Counted from the first letter of the stretch, positions 11,570-23,045 are shown. The stretch is 64,000 nucleotides of DNA from Ampullaceana balthica (GCA_944989445.1 CALYLW010000180.1:760798-824797), one strand, 5' to 3'. The notes: generated from the sequence alone by a model not told the origin. Made by a program: numbers and translations.

Positions 11570-12330
11570 ATTAAATCCTGGCGAAATTGAATGTGACTTT
11601 TAGAGGTCACAGAGAGGGCAATACTTATGCGAATAAAGGAAATATATTTGAACTAATGCATTAGTTTGCGAAGTAAGTTCGAGCCCTCCAAGAACATAGT
11701 TGGAAAATGACTAAAAAACGTGTCATCTAAAATTCAAACTAAGATCAGGAGATACAGTTCACGAAAAATCATCTTTCTTCAATAACAAGATACCAAATAT
11801 TGTTCCATTATATTTGATAGCTCTTCATATATTTGACATGAGGATCAAACAAGTCCAGTTGTGTGATTTGTAAAGATTGAAAATAAAAAAGTAGACGCTG
11901 TAGAATCTTTCAAAGATTTCATTCAAGCAAAAGTGAATCTGCTTACGACATTTCTGAAATGATTTTGAATACATGATGATCTTAAAATAATGGACTGCAC
12001 AGGCCAGACGTGTGTTAATACTTCTTAAGGGCTGGAAAGAATACAAGAGTTCAACAAAGGCGCAAAAACATAAAATATCATGTCAAACTCATTCAAACAG
12101 TTAAAACTAATTTGTCAACATGATACTGCAACTGAAACGAATTCTCCAAATATTTTAGTACACTTGAGCGTTGTTACGCATTCTTTTCCAATTTCATACA
12201 CTGTTGGAAATACCTAATGGCCTCTACAAGCAAGGCATTCAGACTTCAGGATACAAAATAATGAATATATACCATGGAACCATTTTGAGTTTGCTTTGTA
12301 AGCTATAGAACTGAAAGATGCAGACAAAAA
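11570..12330 (+). pseudogene. ZMYM1-like (DUF4371) hAT transposase relic
   Basis: Conceptual pieces, with many stops, follow the order of ZMYM1-like transposases: a FRGHREGNTYANKGNIFEL segment (about 11600), then SIIFDSSS and HEDQTSPVV-FVKIEN (about 11800-11880), VESFKDFIQAK, a decayed CTGQTCVNTS in place of the usual CRGQxYDNA, and a later IMSNSFKQLKLICQ...FPISYTVGNT segment. Recognised by motif order only. Not functional. Confidence 0.6.
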
Positions 12331-12492
12331 GCTCAACACACGAACAGGCGCAGGAATGTAAGTGATGTTAGGTGGCGCTGCGATCGATTTTGTATAAACT
12401 ATTAGATGACGTCCTGGTTTTAGCTCATATTTTAATTTTTGAAAAGGGAACGATGTAAAAATAGGATTCGAGGATTTATAATTATTATGAAA

Positions 12493-12920
12493 CTAGACAA
12501 CCCGCGGTGTATGCACCGCAGACTTGCTCATGGAGAGTGCAAAGAAAGTGGAGAAAGACCGGACACAAACTATAGCACGAAGAAATCAAAACAAAGTGAG
12601 TGAACGTCGGTTAATAAATGGGAGGCGGCTAACAACAACCTCGGTGTGCATGTCTTTACGTTTACTCGCTATTTTTGTTATTTACTTAGTGCTGCTTTTT
12701 GTGTCTGTACTCTCATCCCCCCCCCAAACCGTTCTTTGCACTGTCTATGATGAGCAAGTCTGCGGCGTATGCTACGCCGCGAGTCTCTCCGGAGTTCCTT
12801 CTTTTCATTCACTCACAGTTGTTTGCCCAAAACCACCCCATTTTGACAACTGTGTCTTTCAGGAAGTCTTTACCCGTCACTAAATCATTAGCAGCGTATG
12901 CTACGCCGCGGGTCAGCTAG
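12493..12920. mobile_element. Helitron-like element with CTAG and hairpin at each end
   Basis: Left end: A then CTAGACAACCC followed by hairpin GCGGTG/CACCGC. Right end: hairpin GCGTA/TACGC then CGCGGGTCAGCTAG followed by T. The right side fits a Helitron 3' end (GC hairpin, then CTRR, inserted before T); the left is an inverted counterpart, as in Helentron-type elements. 428 bp, no coding capacity recognised. Confidence 0.55.
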
Positions 12921-13164
12921 TCTATTGCTATTTTGGCTATTGAGCATGCCATGGCTGAAAACATTGATACATGTGAAGATTGAGTCATGGGGAAAAAACA
13001 TAAAACTTTAATTTCGTTAAAGAAATGAAGCCTTTCTTTTCAACATAAAAATATATAGTGTTCTTATGATTACTTGCTATATATATTTTTTATTACTATG
13101 TAGCGTTATCATATATTTCGGGGGGGGGGCGGCAAATTTGGTTTCTGCCCCGGGTGGCACATAC

Positions 13165-13427
<263 letters not shown>

Positions 13428-13746
13428 TTAAATAGTAGGGAATAAACAGTGAATTTTATAACTGAGGTTAATCCGAAAGTAATAGAATATTCTATCACTT
13501 TTTTTTAATCACTGTCATTTTTACACTGATTTCAGGGGATATTTTAAAGCTGGATCCCATTAGTAGGATAAAGTCAAGGTATAAATACAACTTTGCTTGC
13601 TAGAATGTGCCCTCCCCCCCCCAAAAAAAAAGGTTAGTAGTTAGTGCAATATTTGGATATGTGACAAATATACAAGGAATTTTGTATCGCAGTAGAAATG
13701 CATACGGGAAAATGGACAATCTTTTATACATTCATGCATATATAAA

Positions 13747-14609
13747 CAGTCAAACCTCTCATTACGATCACCTCTCATAACGAGTAATTCGTACAACGAG
13801 CACATTTCTTTTTGAAAAATTTGCTCCCTTAACGAGTATAAAAATCGCATAACGAGTGACCCGGAAAAGGAAACTCCCTTTTTCCTGGAAATTCATTAGT
13901 GAGTCGGCACTTCAGCTCTAATGTATTATTCTGTGTTTAGCACTCGGTCTGTTGGCGTATTGTTTTCGTGTGTGATCAACCGTTTTTTAAATTTTGTATT
14001 CAGACATTTTTCGTAATTTTTTTATGTGCATGTTTAATAACCTCTGCTAAAATGTCTTCGTAAAAAACACAAGAAGACAATCAGAAGATAGAAAAACGAG
14101 CTTTGCCAAATTTGAATGTAGAAAGGCGAGAACAAGGTGTAAGCGTTGCTAATCTAGCGCGCACTTACAATCAGCCAACATCAACGATCTGCACGATTCT
14201 CAGATTCTCAAGAACAATTAAGGAGACGGATGCTTCAAGGGAGTGTCAAGAATGTCTAGGAAAACGCATTTTCAACAAATTTTGAAGCGTCGGCAAAAAC
14301 AAATGTCTTTAGACGGTATTCTAGTTAAAAGGGAATGATTATTTGTCATAAAATTCATATTTTGTTTGCGTTTTTTGTTTCAAATCTAAATTGTATTCCA
14401 AGTTGTTACACTCTTTAACAACTCATAAATAATTTTATTTCAATAAATGTTAATAAAATATTTTGAAAAATGGGTTGTTTTTTTCAGCATGGAAAGGATT
14501 ATCGTATTTTACATTGATTTGTATGTGGGAAATTGTTTCATTTAACGAGTGTTTCGCTTAACGAGTAAGACTCTGGAACGAATTAAACTCGTTATGAGAG
14601 GTTCCACTG
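13747..14609 (+). mobile_element. pogo/Tigger-like transposon with transposase N-terminus
   Basis: Ends CAGTCAAACCTCTC and its near-complement (...GAGAGGTTCCACTG) enclose 863 bp. The right end is followed by TA. Subterminal ACGAGTGTTTCGCTTAACGA is shared with the copy at 2891. Confidence 0.8.
14050..14285 (+). pseudogene. pogo/Tigger transposase N-terminal helix-turn-helix relic
   Basis: The frame at 14103-14285 encodes NVERREQGVSVANLARTYN followed by QPTSTICTILR and TIKETDA, the psq/CENP-B-type DNA-binding domain of pogo transposases. The start codon region (MSS at 14051) is followed by a stop, and the DDE domain is missing. Confidence 0.75.
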
Positions 14610-14727
<118 letters not shown>

Positions 14728-14924
14728 TAAAGCTTAATTTTTCAAGTTTGAGAAGTGTACTCTAACTTAAACTATGCATCGAATAGGCTGACAGTGAAAG
14801 AAGTGTCTAAGAAAAGAATTATGTTGGACTCCAAGCTGCAGCGAGTTAAGCAACAGTGGTTTGTTATTTAGGAAATTTGATAAATATGACATTTTTCTCG
14901 TCAAATGAATGTGACCAAACATAT

Positions 14925-15125
14925 CCATGGGTTCGAATCATGGGACAGGAATTTGTTCCATGGGTCTAAGGGTGACCCAGAGTCCACCCAGCTACAAATG
15001 GCTACTCTGACACTATTTAGGGAAACAACGGCTGATGGGAATTTCTGTTCCACATGCATAGTCACCTCATAGCCGTGACCTGTGAACGCTCCGTGACTCG
15101 CCAACAGATCCGCTTGGACTGTGTG
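14925..15125 (+). mobile_element. tRNA-derived SINE fragment (MetaSINE-like core)
   Basis: A tRNA B-box-like GGGTTCGAATC at about 14929 is followed by a core containing GACCCAGAGTCCACCCAGCT and further positions that I recognise as a core domain common in mollusc SINEs. No A box is visible upstream, so the copy is 5'-truncated. Confidence 0.55.
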
Positions 15126-15222
15126 TTCGTAGGACACAAGAATCTTCTACAAAATAAAACGCGTCTGCAATTTTTTTAATGCGTTCAGAAGCTTTTAATC
15201 AAATGTTTCATTTCTATTAATA

Positions 15223-15481
15223 GCCTTCCATAAAGTACGTCACGCTCCAGTGGGGGGTGTAAGAAAGTGTGACAGTTTGTGACAGGGGGAGGGGGAGGTC
15301 CGGCCATGTGTGACGTCACGGTGTTTTATATTAAATTTAAATTATTTTGTTAATTAAAAGACAACATTTTGTTAGAAAGTGTGACGCACTTTAGAGGGGG
15401 GGGGGTCCAAGATTTGTGACAGGGGGGATGGGGGATTTAAAAATGGTCTAAAATAACGTGATGTACTTTATGGACGGCCCC
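15223..15481. mobile_element. TA-flanked GGGGCCGTCC MITE, complete copy
   Basis: Same family as 1748-2029: CCATAAAGTACGTCACGC on the left and TACTTTATGGACGGCCCC on the right, with the GTGACAGGGGG subterminal blocks. The left end is slightly mutated. Confidence 0.75.
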
Positions 15482-15552
15482 TTATTGAAATTTTATGAAA
15501 TTTCTTTACATTGTACCTGGTTATTTCTTATATCATTTGAATCGGTGCTCAT

Positions 15553-15752
15553 CAGAGGCGTCACTAAGGTTGGTGTCACCAGGTGCGGCAGCTCATGGTG
15601 TTGCCCCCTCACGACTTACCCCATAGACCTCCTCTGAGCCAGCCAGTGCCAAATAACGGGATCATACAGACTTTTACAGTTTAGTGTCACCCCTTGTGAT
15701 GGTGTCACCCGGTGCGGTCCGCACCACCCGCACGCCCCTAGTGACGCCTCTA
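15553..15752. mobile_element. hAT MITE with perfect 8-bp TSD
   Basis: Ends CAGAGGCGTCACTAAGG and, on the other strand, TAGAGGCGTCACTAGGGG. GTGCTCAT is duplicated at 15545-15552 and 15753-15760. 200 bp, non-coding. Confidence 0.85.
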
Positions 15753-15760
15753 GTGCTCAT

Positions 15761-16680
15761 AACATGTAAGGGACGAACTACGGCACAGTTTGCGGGAGTT
15801 TGGGGAAGGTGGGGGTGGGTCTCAAAACAACCAAAGTTTCAGCCAGTCCCACGATCCACCTGGATCTTAAACGTGCCAGTGGCATGGTAACGAGATAACA
15901 GACGAGAAATATTAAATTTATGAGGATCATGTTCTCCTGACCCAGTCACCGCGGTTGTGTGGTGACACACAGAGGTCAGTAGGGGGGGGGGACATAGAAT
16001 GATATTTGATTCGTTTAAAGACCACGCTTTAAAATGGGCTAAATGGGTTCAGTTTTAACGTTTGGTTACCAACCTGACAGAATGTGAAAGGTCGTGCCTG
16101 GTACATGGTACAAGTAAAAACATGATGGCGTGTTCCTTTTGGATTTCTATGATCACTGCTGAAACTCAATCTTCTCTACACTCTACTTAATAAAATTGAC
16201 CTTTTTTTAACAGTCACAAAAGTTGGATCATGTTTCACGTCATCAAAACGTCAGTGGAAAATTAGTTTGTGTTCTATCCACTACCTCATTGTCTTATGTG
16301 TCTCCCAAATATGTATTTTGTGTTAAGCCGTGTTTGAAAACCTGTCCCCTACTGTCAATAAAATATTTGGGATTTAAGGGTGTTCCTTCTGCGTCTGGTC
16401 AAAAGAATATGTCGACGTCTTTCTCTTTGACTCAGTTATAGTTATGTCCTTGAACTGTTTGACTAATGTCTCTTTGTGTCCCTTGTTTGTTTGATTCATA
16501 TCTAATAATGTCCATTGATTGTTTGATTCTTTTCTAATAATGTCCTTTGTCTTTTAAACGTATGTCTCGTTACGGCCCGTGGAATGTTTGACTCAGTTTT
16601 GTCATGTACCTTGGAATTTTTTACTCATTTTGGTCATCTCCCTTGAATTGTTTGACTCATTTTTGTCATATCCCTCATCT
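15761..16680. other. No gene seen; degenerate TTTGACT-containing repeats at the end
   Basis: From about 16440 to 16680 a loose repeat of about 55 bp with the words CTTGAATTGTTTGACTCA and ATGTCC recurs with many differences. The rest shows nothing I can name. Confidence 0.5.
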
Positions 16681-16852
16681 AATTCTCCTTTAAGCTGCGC
16701 GGCTGTGCAGATACTGGGACCGACGCCAAGCAGCAGTTAATAATTACCGCGCAGCAAAATTTATAAAATATTGCACAAAAATGGATGCTGTGCAACTTTG
16801 CACACGAGTTGTTGTTTTTTTACTTTGCACACGGACCTTAGAAGGAACATTT
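16681..16852. mobile_element. Short MITE (GCGCGG/TTTGCACAC family)
   Basis: Left TTCTCCTTTAAGCTGCGCGG and right ...CCTTAGAAGGAACATTT are imperfect inverted repeats. Flanking CCTCATCT/CCTCGTCT looks like a slightly mutated 8-bp duplication. A second copy lies at about 34210-34790, where another hAT sits in its CCTTAGAG. Confidence 0.6.
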
Positions 16853-17157
16853 CCCTCGTCTGTTTTACTTACAAGTTATGTCTATTCTTTAGAAAAAGAA
16901 GCTTTTTATAACACTCACTAAGAAGTTACTAAGAACATCCCGTTACGAAGAACCTTTCCTTAACTGAGCATTGGACCAAAATTTTAGAGAAACACAATTG
17001 AAATATTATCCATTTCTACATTTTTTTTTAAATTATATTTTTTTAAATCTTAATCAGTCTTTTTTAATAAATATTGTCTTTAATTTTCTAGCTGTACGCA
17101 TGATACACTATTTTATTTGTTGATAACTTTCGATATTTTACTAAATATGTGACATTC

Positions 17158-17365
17158 TCATTGGAGGGCTGAGTCACTCAGACTCTTAATAGCCCGGCCT
17201 ACAATACCAACGGTGAGCCTCAACATAAGGGCATCGCCATGGAGATATTCTTCCACAGTGCATGGGCTGTCTGATCCATCCGTGTCCCCAGTCGCCACAG
17301 AGCATTCGGTCAGCAGATGTGCCACTGTCTCCTCGGCATACCACATAAACGGCAGTGTTAAGAAC
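17158..17365 (-). mobile_element. LINE fragment, region after RNase H
   Basis: The minus strand encodes EETVAHLLTECSVATGD, the Cys/His-containing segment after RNase H in I-type and related LINEs, followed by RLTVGIVGRAIKSLSDSALQ and a stop at 17158. Confidence 0.55.
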
Positions 17366-17676
17366 TGATGTCTATATACTACTGTTAAATATTACTGTAT
17401 TATACTAATGAAGATACATACGATTAAATCATCCCCACTGTTAAATATTGGGTGTATCATATAGAATGATATAACTGTTTCTGATCACTGTGATCGATCC
17501 AAATTTATTTTAACCTTTCATCCCCATAATCTTAAAGCCCGCCAGGTGATTCTCAAAAACCGACCAATCCTCATGGCTGACCCTCTTACTCAGCAGGTCT
17601 TCAAAAACCTACTCTTTTTGCTTTCCGGAGAGATAGAAGCCTCGGAGATATACTTGTAAGAAGTCACCTCCCCACA

Positions 17677-18105
17677 TTGAAAGCACATATTGGGACAAAA
17701 TGTTGCAACCGTAATCGTTGCAATACTTGTCCATATGTGATTGAAAGTAACACAATTTCTTTCCCCCTTGAAAAGTTCACAATAAAAGATGGATTCACTT
17801 GTACAAGTCGCAACGTGATTTATGCAATCCTTTGCAAGAGGTGCAATAAAATTTATGTGGGTGAAACAGGTCGTCGTCTTGGAGATCGGTTTCGAGAACA
17901 CCTGTACAATATTAATAAACAGGCTCAATGTCCTGTATCTAAACATTTTAATAGTGTTGACCATGACGTCATTTCAGATCTTGCAGTAACTGGTATTTTA
18001 TATGCAAGCAATACCCATGATAGAATCCACATGGAAAATAGGCTTATAAAACGATTTGGTACGTTGGCTCCATATGGAATTAACCAAATTCATAATTTTA
18101 CCTAA
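17677..18105 (+). CDS. GIY-YIG endonuclease domain of a Penelope-like element
   Basis: An open frame of about 142 codons (in the same frame upstream to about 17605; no ATG start, so it is the 3' part of a longer PLE polyprotein). It begins with the PLE-specific Cys cluster (KCCNRNRCNTCPY), then FTCTSRNVIYAILCKRC, NKIYVGETGRRLGDRFREH (the GIY and YIG strands are VIY and YVG, with the following catalytic Arg), SKHFNSVDHD, and HMENRLIKRFGTLAPYGIN with the catalytic Glu. In PLEs this domain nicks the target DNA for target-primed reverse transcription. This terminal domain shows no stop or shift; a frameshift near 17605 and loss of the reverse transcriptase make the copy inactive as an element. 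Confidence 0.9.
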   Translation: MKAHIGTKCCNRNRCNTCPYVIESNTISFPLEKFTIKDGFTCTSRNVIYAILCKRCNKIYVGETGRRLGDRFREHLYNINKQAQCPVSKHFNSVDHDVISDLAVTGILYASNTHDRIHMENRLIKRFGTLAPYGINQIHNFT

Positions 18106-18290
18106 GTTCAGAATCTTGTTCCCGTTGTAGTTTTAACTGTTACCGTAGAGACTTCCTCCTTTTTCATAGATCCTTTGTCCTTGTTTGTTTTTGTTGTCCC
18201 TTCCTTTTTCTTTTATTTTAATATTTATTGCTAAATATGTTTTACAAATTTAAATAATATTGTTGTAAGTACCTATTTTATGTTATTGTA

Positions 18291-18316
18291 CTGATGAAGG
18301 CATTAGCCGAAACGTC
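18291..18316 (+). ncRNA. Hammerhead ribozyme core of the PLE
   Basis: CTGATGA (18291-18297), a small helix II (GGC/GCC with ATTA loop), GAAAC (18309-18313) and the cleavage triplet GTC (18314-18316) lie in the order of a type I hammerhead. GTA before the core can pair with TAC after the predicted cleavage point, giving a short helix I. Helix III is only two pairs, as in the minimal ribozymes reported for PLEs. One extra A sits between CTGATGA and helix II. Cleavage is a prediction from the motif. Confidence 0.75.
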
Positions 18317-18480
18317 TACTGTCGTATTAGTTTACAAAATAAAGCTTAAATATATTGTTTTCATTGCACAATTTGTTTGTGTATTTTGTATTTTAAATAT
18401 TGGGGTATATATTCTATCGACATCAATACTTGTATTTGACTCTTGTTGTCTAGGGTTACAGATTACGGGATGCTAATTGA

Positions 18481-19135
18481 GCTCCCAGACTACTTACAAA
18501 CGTTATCTTTATATTATCTACCTCCATTCGGCTCTAGCCCCCAGTATTAAGTATTAGTATAGAACTACGCTACAATACCTAATACATATAAATAAACACA
18601 CAAAACACCTATGTGCACAACAGAGAGAATATTTAATATATTGAAATAATCATACTAAATAGAATAGAATTAAACAATATATGGTTAACACTAACGATTA
18701 ACATAGACAGATAACTAACACATTATACGAAGATTAAAACGGATATTATATGAATATGACCCAACTTCCCTTCTGGTCACTCTGGTCAGTGGGTGTGGTC
18801 AATTATATGATTGACGGGTCTGTCTCGCGTCACTGCTTCTACCTGCTCCACAGTCTATCAAATTGGGTTGTGCGATCTCTTCCCGGAGGTCAGTCCGGAG
18901 GTCAAGCCCTTACTATGTGAACTGAGTTCTGAGTGACAGCGTAGTCTGTCCACTGCAATGACCCTCTTCCACAATGGTTCTCACGTTTGAGACTTGGTCA
19001 CCTGGTTCCCTTTTTTTCAACACCAGCACGTCTTCCGCCTGGTCTGCTCCTCTACTAGGTTGGCTTTACTAATGGTATTCCCTAACATACTAGCTGAAAA
19101 CAATAATGGCGAACAAACCGTAACTAACTATCCAT
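18481..19135. other. No gene seen
   Basis: AT-rich then moderately GC sequence with no frame or repeat I can name. A possible LTR reading was considered and not accepted. Confidence 0.4.
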
Positions 19136-19163
19136 AATATATATTGTTTGATATATTAATATT

Positions 19164-19710
19164 GATTTTTAAAGTAACTGTAGAAAGCAGCGCACCAAAT
19201 TACTGCACCTGCACCAAAAATAACTCTTATCGAACTTCCGCATGAAATTGTTCAATTTTTTTTATTAATAAATAGTGTGGAGGGTGTTAAATGTTAATCT
19301 GGAAACCAAAATGATTATCCATTTTTTTTTAAAAAAGCAGAGTGATGTCCCTTAGCGTTAGGCTACATAATTGAGCGTAAATATATATATGATGTTATGG
19401 TTAAATGCTTATCATTCTTTTATATATATTGTTTGATATATTAATATTGATAAAAGAATGATAAGCATTTAACCATAACATCATATATATATTTACGCTC
19501 AATTATGTAGCCTAACGCTAAGGGACATCACTCTGCTTTTTTTTAAAAAAATTGGATAATCATTTTGGTTTCCAGATTAACATTAAACACCCTCCACACT
19601 ATTTATTAATAAAAAAAATTGAACAATTTCATGCGGAAGTTCGATAAGAGTTATTTTTGGTGCAGGTGCAGTAATTTGGTGCGCTGCTTTCTAAAGTTAC
19701 TTTAAAAATC
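19164..19710. repeat. Long palindrome, arms about 255 bp, spacer about 27 bp
   Basis: The left arm (19164-19422) is the near-perfect reverse complement of the right arm (19450-19710). The spacer (TATATTGTTTGATATATTAA then TATTG) is repeated directly just left of the left arm, at about 19138-19163. The right arm is the start of the Helitron-like unit running to 19982. Confidence 0.92.
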
Positions 19711-20472
19711 GTGTGGTGATTAGCACTGTAAAAAAATATTATATACATACTTTGTGTACATTTCAGGAATATTTCGTATTTATCTTATAAGGATACGTTA
19801 CTTAAGCTTTTGCAATTAAAAAAAAACAAAAAAAACTCTATTATAAAATACTTTGTGTACATTTAAGAACGTTTAATATTACGTATTTATCATACAAGGA
19901 CAAGTGAATTGGGCTTTTGAAAAAGGTGGGCGCCGTGGGCGCCCTTAAAAAATGGGCGCCACGGCGCCGCAGCACAAACTAGTTTATATATATATTTACG
20001 CTCAATTATGTAGCCTAACGCGAAGGGACATCACTTTGCATTTCTTTCAAAATTGGATAATCATTTTGGTTTCCAGATTAACATTAATCACCCTCCTCAC
20101 TTTTATTAATAATTGAACAATTTCATGCGGACGTTCGATAAGAGTTATTTTTGGTGCAGTAAATTGGTGCGCTGCTTTCTAAAATTACTTTTAAAATTGT
20201 GTGGTGATTAGCACTTTAAAAAATATTATATATACATACCTTGTGTACATTTCAGGAATATTTGGTATTTATCATACAAGTATAAGTTATTTGGACTTTT
20301 GACCAAAAAAACAAACCCTATTATAAAATACTTTGCGTACATTTAAGATAGTTTAATATTACGTATTTAACATACAAGGACAAGTTAGGTGGGCTTTTGA
20401 AAAAGGTGGGTGCCGTAGGCGCCCTTAAAAAAGGGGGCGCCGCAGGCGCCACGGCGCCGCAGCACAAACTAG
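19450..20472 (+). mobile_element. Two tandem Helitron-like units ending CTAG
   Basis: Unit 1 (about 19450-19982) and unit 2 (about 19983-20472) are diverged direct copies sharing ACGCTCAATTATGTAGCCTA, TTTTTGGTGCAG and the GCGCC-rich end. Both end with GGCGCC-type hairpins then CAGCACAAACTAG followed by T, as expected for Helitron 3' ends (hairpin, CTRR, host T). Unit 2 starts directly after the CTAG of unit 1 and lacks its first part. A related end lies at 35290-35490. Confidence 0.55.
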
Positions 20473-20551
20473 TATTCATATAAAAATACATTTGAAACTA
20501 TTCTAACTCTAACTAAATCAAACCTGAAAACAGACTTCTCAGCTAGGCTCA

Positions 20552-21217
20552 TGTTACGTCCGCAAGGGTTATTGACTCTATAACTTACAATAAAGTTGAG
20601 AGGAATGATAAAATGGCTCGTTTCACACGGCACGTAACACAAAAAGAAAGATTTAACACAGTAACTGACTTAACAATTCTTAATTTTAATACAATAACAA
20701 TAACAAGTAAATGACAATTAAAAACACACGATACCTTGTGGTTAGGAATAAATAGTATAATTAGTTTAACTCTAAACCTAATATAACAATGTCCAATAAT
20801 AACATAAGCTAATAATGTAAAAGGATAAAAACTCACAACAATAGCCGATAGCGTTTACAGAATGTTAACAGGTAACAATAGTGACTAGTACTCTGCTCTG
20901 GTGGTGAAGGCAATTGCCTCTCCCTCTATTCTCTCTAGTTCCCTCCTATATACTAAATCTTTTGGAAAGTTCTGGGCTTAACTTCTACGAGAACAACAAA
21001 CTGTTTCATAACTAACAGACTCCAGAATGTTCTACAGAATACAAGCACAGTGTAGTTAACCAAAACAAGGTCACAGGTGTAAACTGACCCGAGGACAACA
21101 GACTGTGGAGTGAATAGGAAGGGGGTGGGGCACAGTCATAAATCACTGCGACCCGTGGTCATCAGTACGCATTCATGGCAAGCGGGGAGAGAGGAGAGGG
21201 GGGGGTAGTACCTAACA
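20552..21217. mobile_element. Probable solo LTR
   Basis: Begins TGTTACG and ends CCTAACA (TG...CA with short inverted ends), flanked by CTCA on both sides (20548-20551, 21218-21221), compatible with a 4-bp duplication. No internal retroviral-type gene is nearby. Orientation not determined. Confidence 0.45.
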
Positions 21218-21227
21218 CTCATAACTC

Positions 21228-21263
21228 GAGAGAGAGAGAGAGAGAGAGTAGAGAGAGAGAGAG
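21228..21263. repeat. (GA)n microsatellite
   Basis: GA run with one interruption. The interval 21264-21860 holds nothing I can name. Confidence 0.9.
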
Positions 21264-21879
21264 CGCCCTAAGGTTTGGTTACAGTATATAAAGACCCTTG
21301 GCCACAACATGATGGCGTCTGACCTACATTCCTCCTGAATCTTAATTGCCTTGGGGGGTAGCCCTACGTTCAAATAACCTCTGGGGTAAATTCCTGACCC
21401 AAGTAATATGTAACATCCCTCCAAGGTTAGAGTTTATAATGTCGCCCGATGTCTGAAAACTTATCTCCCAACGGTTCTAATATTTTATGCTTCTCAAGCT
21501 ATTATTGAGGTACTCAAAAGGCAGCCGGGTTCCATGTTTTTGTCTAGCCTGTGCAGGTAGCTGGTTGTTGGACAATGTTTTAACCTCTTTGTTATGTTTT
21601 TACTTACTAATATATCTTGTAGGCGTTCATTCAATACATAACCTTGCATACAATAATCCTCTGAAGAACTGGTTTCAATCAAAACAACTTTAATATCTAT
21701 ACTATGCAAATAACATTTAATTTGAGGTTATACAACGTGGAATACTCAGGCACACATCCGCCATGACACCGGAATTCTCTAGCACATATCCGCTCCCCGC
21801 GCTTTCACTCACGTGATCTCTCCGTCATCCAACAAGTAAAAAATGTCCAGTCCCCATTTGCGTAATGAGGGACTGGCAG

Positions 21880-22800
21880 CTACGAGGCAGCTCCCACCAG
21901 GGATCTCGCTTGCGCCGTGCGGCATTTTGTTGTAAAGCACCCTTGCCGTGTTACCATTTTCCCGAGCCCGCAAGCCACCTTTCCATAAAGCAGGCTTTTA
22001 GCCACAGTTTGACTCCCAATTGAGTCATTGGGGCGATCGATTTGGGGCTGGGCAGCGCCCTGTTGCGCCAGCAGTTTTGCCCTTTCCTGCTGTGGTACTT
22101 TTGCGTGCCCTGTAATGTACTGTAGCGACGACCATGCCCCCGCGAGATCTAATGTTGTCCACGATCTCCAGTACAGCATTGACAGTTTTTCGTCTCCAAT
22201 GAGCTCCGACCCAGAGATTCCAAGGAGAATCTTGAGTCGGTGAAGACTACGACTGTTGGAAAACTCTTTCTTCTACGTAGGCGTAGGCGCACTTCTTTCA
22301 CACCCATGTGAATTGCTTCTAGCTTGGCATCCCCACTCGAAGCTAGTCTTCCACATGGTCCAGACAGCTCAGCTGCTGCTGGTCCCCCCCCCCACTGTGT
22401 ATTCAATCAGTGCACCGTACCCGCTTCGTCCATCTGTGAAGCATGAGCCATCTGCGTAAACTCTCACTACGCCGGTTCCATAGGCATTTATAGTTCTCAG
22501 CGCTTCTTCGTGCTGAAGCTCTACTGGACTATTTTTCCTCACCGTGGCATTTGCCAGTGTCAAACGTAGATCGGGTGGAGAGAAGCATTCGTGAGGTCAC
22601 CTCGCCGGGACCATGGCGATTTTTTCCCTGCTTTTGGGTAAATTGACTGAAACCTCAAGCTTGTTGACCGCATCCATGAAGGAGGGTCGTTTCAGTCGCG
22701 AGCGTTTTACCCACCTGTCTTGTATCTGAAAACAGGGTTCGTTACGGTTATTCTACGGTATCTTTCCACCGTAGTTAATATTGCCTTCTCTCGCCGTACT
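21880..22800 (-). mobile_element. LINE fragment with RNase H domain
   Basis: On the minus strand, after VNKLEVSVNLP and RLTLANATVRKN, an RNase H domain is spread over three frames: VRVYADGSCFTDGRSGYG (first Asp), GDAKLEAIHMGVKEVRL (Glu), VVVFTDSRFSLESL (second Asp), then YITGHAKVPQQERAKLLAQQ (the LGHxxxxxNExAD-like end). Non-LTR retrotransposons of the I group and relatives carry such a domain after the reverse transcriptase. Two frameshifts in the domain; no reverse transcriptase motif seen upstream. Confidence 0.8.
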
Positions 22801-22844
22801 TTGAGCGGTTCTACGTTTGCCAAGATTTCTACCGATATTTTACT

Positions 22845-23045
22845 CGATACTTCGATTCTTATGATGGCTATTTCATGACATGTATTGTAATCGATGCCCT
22901 GATTATTATGATAGTTACTTCATTACAAGTATTGTAATCGCTGCCCTGATTATTATGATAGTTACTTCATGACAAGTATTGTAATCGATGCCCTGATTAT
23001 TATGATGGTTACTTCATGACAAGTATTGTATCGATACCTATATTC
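22845..23045. repeat. 47-bp minisatellite, about 4 copies
   Basis: Unit contains CGATGCCCTGATTATTATGA and TTACTTCATGACAAGTATTG; copies differ by single bases and small deletions. The neighbouring 23046-23442 holds nothing named. Confidence 0.88.

Larger units (their letters stand above)
17480..18360 (+). mobile_element. Penelope-like retroelement (PLE), 5'-truncated
   Basis: From about 17500 shifted frames encode HPHNLKARQVILKNRPIL and FRRDRSLGDILVRSHLP, the linker of PLEs after the reverse transcriptase, then a GIY-YIG endonuclease frame to 18105, then a 3' region with a hammerhead-ribozyme core. No reverse transcriptase core is left upstream. The exact 3' border is not defined. Confidence 0.85.

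Noticed and set aside
18431..19087. Possible second solo LTR (TGTATTT ... CCTAACA with TACT flanks)
   Set aside because: Only a 4-bp flank match and loose ends; the left part overlaps the likely PLE tail. Not convincing.
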